Assembly: GCA_964017065.1 (NCBI GenBank)
Contig: OZ024784.1
Span: 8,537,152 to 8,601,151 of the forward strand
Length of the DNA: 64,000 nucleotides
DNA from: Haliclona indistincta
Lineage: Eukaryota; Porifera; Demospongiae; Haplosclerida; Chalinidae
Direction: 5' to 3'
The notes beneath the pieces were generated by a model. It saw only the letters and a program-made list of their open reading frames with translations. It was not told the origin of the DNA and made no database searches. This document shows positions 33,051 through 44,600 of this stretch, piece by piece. The stretch's first letter is position 1; every line of letters begins with the position of its first letter. Position numbers and translations under genes: made by a program.

Positions 33051-36000
33051 ATGCGTAGAGTGATCACTGTGAGGCATCCTAGTGATGCTGCTACTGCTGG
33101 TCCAGTCAGGTTCCGTTCCCTCAAATGGAACCGAAAGTCATTGGCTTATTCACCCAAGGTCTGTGTGTTCACTTGGATGGCTGATTGTGCTCAAAAGTTG
33201 GAAGCTACACGTAGCTTGGCCAACAGCTACATGTATATAGCTTGGGTTTTCCTGTCTTCCCATCGTATTATCGTACTCTCTCTCTTTCTTGAGTCTCTCT
33301 CTCTCATCTCTGTATGTGTGTGTTGTGTCTCATCATAATTATTGATATTCTGTGTCTATAACAAGCTTCAAGAGAGATATGTTTTACTCATTAAGCTGAT
33401 AGTTTGAGTCACAACTAAACTGCCAGCATGTTAAACATGTAATATAACTTGTGCTGTTTGCCAATAGTCATGTGATTAATTTGCTCACAGAAAAACATAG
33501 CCACCGACCCTGAAGAAGCTCTCAGGAAGTTTGTTGAGGTGTGTTGGTCTCTTCTGATCCTAGTAACTGTCCTGATCTTCACATCTGTTTGTGTAGGAGG
33601 GCAAGATAACCCCTGAAGCTGCTGCTGCTTATCGTGAACTACTAGTTAAGGACCAACAGGGTCAGATGTCACGAGCCAGCAGCATCTCTAAAGGTCAGAA
33701 ACTGTTCAATTTTCACGTCCTTCGATGGACCAAAGGAAAGAATGTCCAGAGACTGATTCTTCAGGTACACACATGATAAGACAGCTTGTGTTCACTGTAT
33801 ATTATAAACAGTGTATGTTTATGGCTATACTCATTGTTGTTACGCTAACCTAGCTGTGTTTCTGTTTCAATATTCTAGTTTGACTTCAAGTCCTCAGTGC
33901 TGTTTAGCATTCAACAAGGAATCAAGACAAAGAAACATGAATTCAACGATATATCCAGTTATCAGAGTGAGGTCAGTATCACGATTATATTGAGTATAGT
34001 TAGTATGACAATGTGCCATCACAGGATGGGCTTAGACTGACCATACAGTTCTTATCTGGAGGAGAGTATGAGTTGGACGCTGACACTCAAGATGAAAAGA
34101 ATAAGGTGACAAACCACAGTAGTTATGCATTGATGTTAGTCTGTGTGTCATCTCACAGATGATCAGGTTGCTAGCTGAGATACAGCGCATGAACCAGACA
34201 ATGAGTGTGGCTGATAGTAGTGAGGGTCTGGAGTATGAGGATGCCTATAATGCACAGTCAGCTCGCTCGTTCTCTGAAGGTTAGTGGACTACTACTATAT
34301 GAGTGGCTAGTGAAGCAATACTCACTGTATGGTCATCATCACAGGTGAAGAACCAAGTGAGGATCAACAGGAGCAAGTAGAGGCTGAGGAGGAGGAAGAA
34401 GAGGTGATCCGGACAGCACCGTCCTCTAAAGTGTTCAAAGAAGGCTTCCTAGAGAAGAAGGGACACTCTTCAGCTTTCTTTATGTGGCCAAAGTAAGCTA
34501 GTAGTGAAGACTGTATAGAGACATTACAGTGTTTTATAGGCGATATGTGAAAGTGACAGTTGGTGAAATGTCTTATTATAAACCTGAAGATAGAGAGGTG
34601 TGTACTATAGGGTGCGAATGCATGTATCAATCTGTTCTTATCCTGTTCAGAATGCTCTTAATATTCTACCAATCAATGCTGGCAGCTATGACATAAAGAA
34701 GTCAGGAGCAATTGGGTTTGATGTGACTCTGAAAGGACACAATAAATTCTACAGGTAAACCTTAGTGTGTGTACCATAGTCTAATAGTAGCTTGTGTTTA
34801 TTACAGTCATGTTGTTGTTCTATTAGTTTCAGAGCACCTGGCGGCACCAGTGATAGAGATGAGTGGATTGAGGTCAGTATTGTGGTTGTACTACAATGTA
34901 TACATTAGCATTGTGTGGGTATCATTGTAGGCACTACACCAAGCATCGTCATCTCAAGGACTCCACCATCATGGAAGCAGAAAAGGAAGGAAGAGAACAC
35001 AAACTAGTGAGTAACACCACTATCATGAGTATAGTGGTGTATTCTATGTAATCTATAGTGAAGGATGCTCAGCGTCGTAATGGACGAACAAGAACAATAA
35101 TATCTGCATTTAAACAGCAGCCGCTTAGCCCACTGACAAACCGATGGAAACAAGATACTAGCAAGGCGGGTGAGCCTCCTCCTGAACTAGCTGTCCGCCG
35201 CTCTAAATCTATACACACGAGTCGTGCATCACGCAACTTTGACAACGAGAAACAGAATCGCCGGAGCCGGACTACATCAGTGTTTTATACTGATCGTGTA
35301 CAAGATGTGACTGCACCGTTCACAACAGAGAAGGAACTGACACCTCTGCATGTCTATGATAAAACACCAGAAGAGCTTCTGATACTGTTGAAAAAGGTTA
35401 GCTATTAGTTGAGTGGGTGGATGACAACAGAAACCTTTTTAGCGAATGAATGAATGAGTTTGTAAATGAAGGAATGGTTGATTAATTCATGTTTTGTTGA
35501 TGTATCTCAGGAACTGCAATCACTCAGTGATATTGTTCAACCCATTAGTACTGGATCAGCAGAAATTAATATGACGGTAAGAATGTTACTGTAAGAGATG
35601 AGTTAGAGCATTTCACTGTTGTCTCAACAGGTGGTCAGACTAAGCTCTATCATGGCAGCGTTACAAGGTGAAATAATGCAGTCTCCATTAGCAAGCCCAC
35701 AGCAGCAGCAGCAACAACAACAAAAACAGCAGTTATCACCGATACGATCCGCATCATCACTAGAGCGGTCTACATCGCCTCCTGCTACTGATGCTCAGCC
35801 GAGTGTGTCAGACGTGACTAGTACTGGTGAGAGAGAACATGCTGTCACATGTTACTTGTGTGTTACCAGGATCAGGAGACCCCGAGCCAGCCACAGACAG
35901 ACAACCACAAGCCAGTACTCCTACTAATTCTGCATGTACCTCACCAACAACCAGTGACACTAAGGTATCACAGGTACTGGTTACTGCTCCTCATTCATCT

Positions 36001-39000
36001 CAACTTATCATTAGCTTCCTGGTGATGAAAAAGAACCTTCATCATTGGAACCAGATCCTTCTTCTCCTCTTCCTCCTCTCATGCCAGGAGTAGTTCCACC
36101 TCCACCACCACCCCCTCCACCTCCTGGTGGTATTCCTCCCCCTCCTCCTCTACCTGGTGGGCTTCCTCCTGGAGTACCACCACCTCCACCTGGATTTAAC
36201 CTCGGTATGTTCATTCATAATTATAGGCAGGACATTGAAATTTTTTGTTCACATGATTTATAATGTAGCCCCTCTTCTCCCTCCTCGTAAACACGCCAAA
36301 ACACCCTCACAGAAGATGAAAGTGCTTCACTGGAATGTACTACCACCACCAGTGGTGAGTCCTAAAGCATTGTTTGCTAGTCCATTCTAAACTGGCTGCA
36401 GGTATTAAAGTCAGTATGGATGGACTACTCTAAGAAAGATATGAGCACAAAATTAGACACTAAGAAACTCGAGGGCCTGTTTGCACAGGCTGAAAAGGGA
36501 GAGGGTAGAACACATGCTCTCACGCAAGGTGAGGGTCAGACTCTCTCTCTTTCTCTTCTTTAAACCTCTCTTACTCACAGTTGAACCTCCAACTACATTG
36601 CTGGATTTGGGTAGAGCCAGAAACATTGGTAAATCAATGCACACACCTATAAGCTCTGTGGCTACTCTCTTGCTTTTATACATGTAGGTATCTTCCTAGC
36701 TGGATTCCATGTTCTATTTGATGCTATTGATCCTCAACTGAACAAGATACAAGAGAATAATGACAGTGGAGGTGGTGGTCTTGAACTGGACCACATAGTA
36801 GCTATGAAACGGTTTGCTCTCTCTCCTCTCTCTTCTCTCTCTCTCTTCTCTCTCCTCTCTCTCTCCTCTCTCTCTCTTCTCTCCCTCTCTCTCTCTCTCT
36901 CTTCTCTCTCTCACTCTCAAGTTTTATATTCCCATGTCACAGATTCCAGCCATCTGTTGAAGACAGAGAGATGTATAAGAGGTATAAGGGAGACAAGAAC
37001 CAGTTGCAGAGTGCAGATCAGTTTCTTATGAAGGTATGTCAATATGCATCCAATGTTATGAACTTATGAGTGATCCTCTCTCTTTCTATCACTAGCTGTG
37101 TGAGATTCCATTGCTTAGCGTTCGTCTTGATCTGCTGTTCACTATCAGAGAATTCCCAGTAGAATTTGAGGGATTTAGACCAGTGAGTACTAGAGTAGTG
37201 TGTGTGAGGCTGAGGTGCATTTGATCAAATTATTGTAACAACAACTCATTTGTTGTTCACAGACTCTTGAGCTAGCCTGGGAGGCCTGTCATCAGCTTGA
37301 TGATACCAGCATGTTCATGGATGTACTGCAGTATGTGCTGGCTATTGGAAACTTTCTCAATACTAAAACTAACAAGGGAGGGGCTCATGGGATCAAACTA
37401 AGCTCACTAGCTAAGGTGACATGAGATTTTACATTTCTCTCTCATGCTGATCTCACTTACAGCTTGCTGATTTCAGAGGAGCAGATAAGAAAATGACTCT
37501 GCTGCACTACCTGGCCGAGCAGCTTCACAACACAGCTCCTGAACTGGCTGACTTTCACAAGAGTATGGCTTCTGTAGTGAAGGCTTCTGATGCTGAAGGT
37601 GACCTCTACTTTCTCATTTATTATTAGTATCATCTTCTTCTTCTCTCTTCAGTATCAATATCTGCATTAGGAGCACAACTGGAAGGTTTGTACCTTCTTG
37701 TATGTTAGTAGTGACAACTCATTATATTCTTGTATGCTTTCAGTGATGCAAAAACAGTTGGACAGGATTGAGAGAAGTGTCACCAAAATAGCAGAAGACA
37801 AGACCATGGCTACCTCATCCACTTCACTGCAGACTGAAGTGAAGGTATTACTGTCACGCACTATACTGCTGTGTGCCACTGTGACTGGTCTGTAGGTATT
37901 TGTAGCAAAGTATCGAAAAGAGTTAAACAAACTTGATGAAACAGGAAAAGATGTGATGGACACATTTGACAAACTGTTGGTGAGTACATTCTGATGAGTT
38001 TACTCACTAGTCGCTCTCTTGCTCGTTCATAGTTGAAATTTGGAGAGTCACAGACCACAGAGAGTGAGGAAATGTTCAACAGTGTAGCTGTGTTTGTAAA
38101 GCAGTATCAGCGAGTGCAGCGAGAGCTCTATCCTCCTGTTAAACCAAGGACACCACGACCGAAACAGTAAGTCGCTATTGAAGACAGAATAACACTGTTC
38201 ATGTGCGTATAATAGTAATGACAAAGAAAAGGGAATGATAGTTGGACCTAAAGTACTACCCCAGCAAGTAACTACAGTAAGTAATGTATGTACACAATCA
38301 TACCTGTGTTGTACTTGTATTGAAAGCTGTATGTTTTGGGAAAATAACTCAATACTATCAAAATGATCACGTTTGTGGCACTCGGCTGATGGTCTTGTGT
38401 TATAATTATAAGATTCAGGCTTGTCAACACAAAGACCGAGTACAATCATGGTCCTCTTACGGACAGTACTGGCTACCAGTGTAGTAAGCGTCTTGATCCT
38501 AAAGCATATTCTTTGCTTCAAGCAAGTTATGACATAGACATTAGTGTTTTCCATGGATCATTTGTTATTCACACATTTCTGTGAGTGCACATTAATCATG
38601 AGCTTGAGCACATACACAAAACTGCATTGCCGGCGCCATACAGTTGTCGTAAGGTAATTCTCGTATGCTGATGTGTTATGAGTTCAAAAGAGTTTCTTCA
38701 TGCCACTATGTGATTATTGTCATTGTACAGGATAAACCAGGATCAGATGGTAATGTTGCTTTGAAACCAGTACTGAAAACCAAGACTAATGAGGTATGAC
38801 AGTACTCTGAAGTAATGTCTACATTATACCTCTTGATTATACTATGTGGTGTTTAGAGTGTGACAGGGAAAGGCTCAGGAAGAGCTAGTATTGGAGGAGG
38901 AGGAGGAGGACCAGTCAGTGCAATATCAATCAGAGAACAGGCAAATGAACTGGTTAGCCGCCATGAGTGCTCACACATTGATCCCTCTCTGTTGCTCACA

Positions 39001-39343
39001 GGATGTTCTTAGCACTCTCAAGGTGGCTAACACATCGCGTCGAGAGCCTCCGAAAGCAAAGGATGGATTTTTGTTGAAAAAGGCAAGAGACAAGAAGTTC
39101 CTTGGCTCTGAGTGGAACAGAAGATACTTTCAACTAGAAATGGGGCAGTTACATTTCTCCGATGGAAAAGGAGCAAAACACAAACTGAGTGACACCATTG
39201 TAGTAGCTGGAATCCCCATCTCAAGAGAGTCTCCTCTAATCATCAAGGTGGAGTCTACACCAGCACTGTTCCTAAAAACAACAACCGAGGATGAAGCTAA
39301 TGAATGGCAGCAGATCTTGAAACAGCACAGTAATTATTTCTGA
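33051..39343 (+). CDS. Formin of the PH-domain-containing class (PH-PH-FH1-FH2-PH)
   Basis: About 25 exons, start MRRVITVRHPSDAATAG. Order seen: an N-terminal PH-like fold (KLFNFHVLRWTKGKNVQRLI to DEKNKMIRLLAEI, 33.7-34.2 kb); a clear PH domain (VFKEGFLEKKGHSSAFFMWP to DEWIEALHQA, 34.4-34.95 kb); a basic Ser-rich linker with a polyglutamine run (35.7 kb); an FH1 segment of polyproline (about 36.08-36.2 kb); a full FH2 domain (MKVLHWNVL, GNFLNTKTNKGGAHGIKLSS, ADKKMTLLHYLAEQL; 36.3-38.1 kb); and a C-terminal PH domain (KDGFLLKKARDKKFLGSEWN, ending QQILKQHSNYF). FH2 dimers nucleate and elongate unbranched actin; FH1 feeds profilin-actin; PH domains would place the protein on membranes. The usual GTPase-binding N-terminus of diaphanous formins is not recognisable. 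PH-bearing formins are a known animal class absent from humans. Confidence 0.93.
36804..36925 (+). repeat. (CT)n low-complexity tract in formin intron
   Basis: About 110 bases of CTCTCT with occasional TT, lying between the exon ending VAMKR and the one starting FQPSVEDREM. It serves as a very long polypyrimidine stretch before that acceptor. Confidence 0.85.
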
Positions 39344-39746
39344 CAATTGCAACACTTTTACTGTTCTTGATTCTAATAATCAGAGAGGCCTAACATACTA
39401 TAACATCTGCTAACTAACGAATAGTATTTTATTATTATAATTAATTTTTTGCGTTGTGTGTGATGTTATTTATGACTACTAATGTAGCGCAAAGGATTGT
39501 CATTGCTGCTTTTATTTTACCCTCTTTCAATTTTGGTCACTAATAATAGCAAGAAGGAATAATAATTATTAAAATAATACACAAATAATTCCATTACATC
39601 TACTAAACACATACATGTACAACAGATCTTGAAGCAAGTGAATTAACTACACATGTATGATCAAACATGATTAACCCTATGCCCACCACAAACAGTACAC
39701 AGTGTTGTGATAATGTTGCTTGCTCCAGTCTCGCAGACCTGCTACT
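39344..39746. other. Convergent 3' flanks of formin and UBE2V
   Basis: AT-rich spacer of 400 bases with poly-T and AATAATTATT runs, holding the two facing 3' UTRs. No separate gene seen. Confidence 0.55.
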
Positions 39747-41511
39747 TCATTTGTATGTCATGCCCTCGGGAGGTTGAGGTAGTTTAGCGTTTTCTTTCTG
39801 CTGCATAGCTCTATAGAAAGACAGCTTGTCTCTTAGTCTCTACTGCAAGTGACAACTAACCTCTTTAATTCCTGTAGTACAGTCTTGATTGTGAATGTTC
39901 GCTGCCATTTTGCGAGCACTGAAAAAGTTCTTCCATCGACCTAGAAGAGAACAACACACACCTAATTCTCATTATAGCTACATTTATTCAAGTTTAGGTA
40001 GGTACGGTAAATTCCTAAAACATGGGCACCTCATTATTCTGAACTGTGATTTAACTGATTTAGAGCATGCCTTGTTCAAAGATTGTCGGTTGAAAGTGAC
40101 ACGAAGCGCGTTAGTAGCCATCTCAGTGGAGTCAGTATAATAAATGCCCAAAGTGTGCAATATGGGATTGATAGCAAGGGTGGCGTCTTTGACCTAGGTA
40201 TACTTTAAAGGCAGTCAGTCAATAACCTTTCATTGAGACTACTAAGGTCATGAGATAGATACTGGTTTGTATTAGCCTGGTGCCATACCCCATTAACAAC
40301 AAGGAAAGGGTCTGATACTGCAAATGGAATGCAGTTAGTAGGCAGTAAGGACGAAAAAAATGGCGGTTAGTCAGTAGGCCTCATGTTATCACTGTCTTGG
40401 ATGTAGATGACTAATGAATATACAAGTGTGTTAGTCACACCTGTAGCAGGAATCTCCATCGCATGCGAGTGGTATGGTTGAGCTGATAATATTATGTGTC
40501 ATGTGATGTACTGATATCTGATTGGTGCCTGGTGCACTGAACAAATTTTTGTACCAAATTGACCAGGTCGTTGTGGAAGGTCAGGTTTGTGTCATATGTG
40601 TTGCTGTTTGTGTGGGTGACAACATTATTACTAAGAGCAAAAGGCAGACATGAAAAGTCACCATACTGCTGCAGCTTGTGATTTAGCAGCCCAACACACC
40701 TGCACATATAGCATGCCACCCATGCATCTAATCAGGCACTATTGGGTGTGTCCAGATTAGAGGAACTACTCCAACTTAAAAAGATCACCTCTATTCCAGC
40801 ATCTATTAAATCTCACCTCTCCAGAATGCTGGTTGACTCCTTGAAGGTTAACTCTAGTGACAAAGTACACCTTTGGTGGCTCATCTGGATACTTACCACC
40901 ACACTCAAGCTCAAGACTGTATATACGATTCTCAAATACACTCTGCAAAACAAGATCAGATAAACAAGATATGTAAATAGAACATGTTATAGAAAGTTTT
41001 CAACTTCAATTATTTAATACATGTAACATACTCATCAAAATAAAAAACATTGTGACGGAAAGTATCCAAGTACAGTGAAACCTGTCTTAAAGACCACTTG
41101 TGTAATAAGACCACCTCTATATTAAGGCCACAATTTTTGATCATTTTTATACATGATTTTATATAGGAACTCTCTATATTAAGGTCATAAATTTTCGTCC
41201 GAAGGGTGGTCTTAATATTAAGCAGGTTTCACTGTATAAGTATTATAAACCAGCTATCTTTTACTCACACGAGGTGGACCAAGTATCATTCCATTCCAGC
41301 GAGTCAGTGTCATGTCGTCGTCATCTCGTAGCCCCCAGCTAATAGTCCCATCACCACCGCCTTTCTGACCTTCCTCTAACTCCTCTAATAACCTGAAATT
41401 ACGAGGAACTACAAAAGCAAAATATAAATGAAAAGACTATTAATCTACTCTAGTTAAATGAACAGCAACAGTAACAACAGAATTACCTACACAGCCGATG
41501 GCTCCAGCCAT
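39747..41511 (-). CDS. UBE2V: Ubiquitin E2 variant (UBE2V1/UBE2V2, Mms2 type)
   Basis: Exons run from MAGAIGCVG at 41511 through [20 protein letters not shown] and [15 protein letters not shown] (41.28-41.4 kb), [20 protein letters not shown] (40.83-40.94 kb), [13 protein letters not shown] (39.85-39.94 kb) and [21 protein letters not shown] at 39747. This is the non-catalytic partner of UBC13: the fold is E2 but the active-site Cys is absent, as expected. The complex makes K63-linked ubiquitin chains in DNA-damage tolerance and NF-kB-type signalling. The last acceptor is best placed before the codon for A in RAMQQ, which gives a length like the family. One ~0.9 kb intron lies between the third and fourth exons. 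The start is 141 bp from the SPAG17 start on the other strand. Confidence 0.95.
41073..41234. mobile_element. Mariner-type MITE (CAGTG ends, TA target)
   Basis: Begins CAGTGAAACC and ends GGTTTCACTG with TA on each side (41071-41072 and 41235-41236). It lies in a UBE2V intron. Internal text (AAGACCACC...AGGTCATAA...GGTGGTCTTAA) pairs with itself, and the element is related to 14048-14203. Confidence 0.82.
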
Positions 41512-41652
41512 TTTCTAAGCTTTGTCGGTACGGTATGGCTTGGCGCTGGCACATACGTAGTGGTAGTGGGCGTGCATAAGGCGGGTCATAGAATAAGTAG
41601 GGCGGGGTTTTAGTTCGTTGCTTGGTGACTAGTAGCCAGCAAACGATCCGAC

Positions 41653-44600
41653 ATGTCCAAAGCTGGTGGTAAAAAGGGTAAAAGTGGCGCAGACCCGGCA
41701 GTGAAATGGGACGAAGGCTTAGTAAACGAGCAACTGCATAGTGTACGCAATTTAGATAGAGACTTATTGATAGGACCATCTTACCGCTATATATAATTAT
41801 TATCTCTTTACAGAACCAGTGGCAACCACTTGTTGCATTCATAGAGCCAGGAGCGCAGTACAGCTCTATTCAAATAGTAGAGGAAATAGCAACAGGTATT
41901 AAGTCAGGCTGCAGGAGAAGATTTCTACTACTAAATAAGGAAAATCTTCTAAGCTGTGTAAGACTTAATATTCATGAAAAGTTAGAACCAAGAACTTATA
42001 TGCAATGATATCACAGGCTGCAGAAGATGCTAAATCAGTGCCATCATCTGCTGCTGGAGGAAAGAAGAGCAAGCTTGGTGCTGCTGGTGCAAATACTGAC
42101 AAACTGTTGTTCACTGAGGTATACGTATGTGTACATGCATTAAAGCTGTTTATCAGTATGTGTTATTGTGACAGGTGTGTCGTCATGTTGTTGATGCCAG
42201 CAAGAAAGGTGAAGAGGTACCAACCTCACTAATGGCAAGACTGATCAAGTACAGGATACTCAAGCAAAGATCACTTGATATTACTGCCAAGGAGAAGGCT
42301 AAGGTTTGACAGAATTGCGTCTATTAATTTAATAATTTAAACCTCTATTCTAGGAGAGCCAACAGTCACCAAAGCTGGCTAAAGCAGCAGGTAGTGCTAA
42401 GAAACCTGCTGGTGGAAACAAGAAAGGCAAAGACACACCATCAGCTCCTTCCAAGTCAGGTCCTAGTGAAGACATCCCAATGCCACAAAAAGGTCCCACG
42501 ACAATGAAGAAGAGAGGAGAAGAAGATAATGACGCAAAATTCATTGGTTAGAGTACATTGAGCCTGAGTATTAACTAGTGTTGTCATAATACTCCTTAGA
42601 TGACGAACCAGCTGATGGACCTGCTGCCTATATTATACTAGAGGGATTCACTAGTGTTGATGTTATCACTGAACTGATCAGTATTGCAGTTCCAATCAAT
42701 GTTACAGTCAAGGTGTCAGCAGGCAGTGGCTGGAATATACCGCAACCTTCACAAGGTGACTGAAAATAAATTATAATAATTAATAATTTTTATTATGGCT
42801 TTAATTTCTCAGACACACTGGATGATGAAGGACAGGAAGAAGAGGCTATGAGAAGAGAATCTCAGATAGTAGAATTCTGGGAGACTCTGCATCACACGAT
42901 TACTGCCACACCCTCTGGGTCACTGATGAGGAACATAGCACAGGTGGAGTGCACCAGTGATAAACCAAACCAGTTACCCGAAGACAAGGTTATACTGCTA
43001 AAAACAAATCTACTGACACCGCAGTTCAATTTTTTCTTCTACAGGAGCTGGGTGCAGTTGTATTTGATCAGTTGGCTGCCCTCCTTTATGATGTATGCAA
43101 AAAATACAAGCAGTATCAACTATACTTGCATTACCTGGATCTACTGCCTATTCCTACTGGTTTTACTAAATCAGAAGAACGTCCATACAGCACTGAGGAA
43201 GATACAAAGATTTTTTCAGCTAGGTTAGAAAATAACTTGCACTAGTCTCTGCAATGAGACAGAGTAACAAAATTGCATTGATTTTTTAAATGTACAGTGT
43301 TGCATGAATTTTCCTTGTTATAGCATGGGCAGATGCCAATCAGCAGTTCCAGCTGTAGTGGACATGAGGCATTACAATGAACTGTTAGATGCTGTTCCAG
43401 AGCCTAGTATAGCACACATAGTGAACTGTATGACAGAACAGGTAAACGATTTTGATTACTATTGTTGACTGTTATTTATTCTGCATGTTCAGATCTGCTT
43501 GTCAATGTTTGAAGGTACAAGCTGCCAACAGACAGTGTCTTCCAATAACTGTATATTGGACAAGGATCTCTCAAGACAGATAAACAATATCCTATCAACA
43601 CTGTCTCCTGTAGGACCGAACATATTGGAAAAGGTAAAGTATCAACATGAGAACTGTAAAGAGTGTTATGCTACATTGCTATAGGATCCTCAACCTACTT
43701 CTGTCAGTACTCCTCTCACTGTAGTTCACTGGAACAGTGAGCTACGTCACTATCCTTCCTCTCAGCCTACCACTACCAGCCAACAGCAAGCATCATCACT
43801 GTTTACTGAACTAATTCAAGTACCTGTTATTCCTGAGAGTATCAGTGTCCAATCTCAACAACAGCTTCAAGTAATTCAGCACTTCAGCACACTAGATGAC
43901 CTCCACCTCTCTACTTATCTACCCTTGCTCTCACTTGAGCATGTGTCTTCTCCTCTTGCGTCTCAGCGTCCACCACAATCTTTGAGAGTAGGAAGCGACC
44001 TTCTCTTTGATTATCCTCTTGATCTCTCACTTGCATCTAGTTCTACTACAGCACTAGTTCCTCGAGACTCATTGTCTTCAGATATCAAGGAACCTCAACC
44101 GCTGCTATCCTTAGCTCTTCCCGAGTCATTCTTGGATCTGGAAGGTTATAGCACACTTGAGCCACTTACTCGTGATGTGCTCATTGCAACACTGCAGTCT
44201 CTTCAGCACACTCATCCTTACATCAGTCTCTTCCACCATAAGCTAACCAGTCAGCTTGTAGTTGCCATGCATACTGGCTGTAGTGATGTTAAGACTATCC
44301 AAACCTACGATTGGACCTCTCATTCACATTCAAAAGTAGGTTTTGGAAACTACATGCGCAGCATTGCAAACGAGGTTGGTGATATTGTAAGCCAAGCAGC
44401 AATCGATGATGCCATCTCAAGAAAAGAGATAGAGGCAAAGTGCCAACAGCTTATTGAGACAAGAAAAGTAAGTCTGGATGAGCAGCAGAAGAATGAGTCC
44501 AAGCCACCATCAGCAAAGGTGAAAGGAAAAGGAGCAAGTGCTGCATCTAGTGCCAAGGCAACTCCACTAAACAAGAAACAGACAGCCGTAACACTGCAGT

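Noticed and set aside
36011..36214. Gly-rich antisense frame (GGGGTPGGSPPG...)
   Set aside because: Antisense of the polyproline FH1 exon of the formin.
36714..36920. Arg/Glu repeat frame (REREREGEKRER...)
   Set aside because: Antisense translation of the (CT)n tract in a formin intron.
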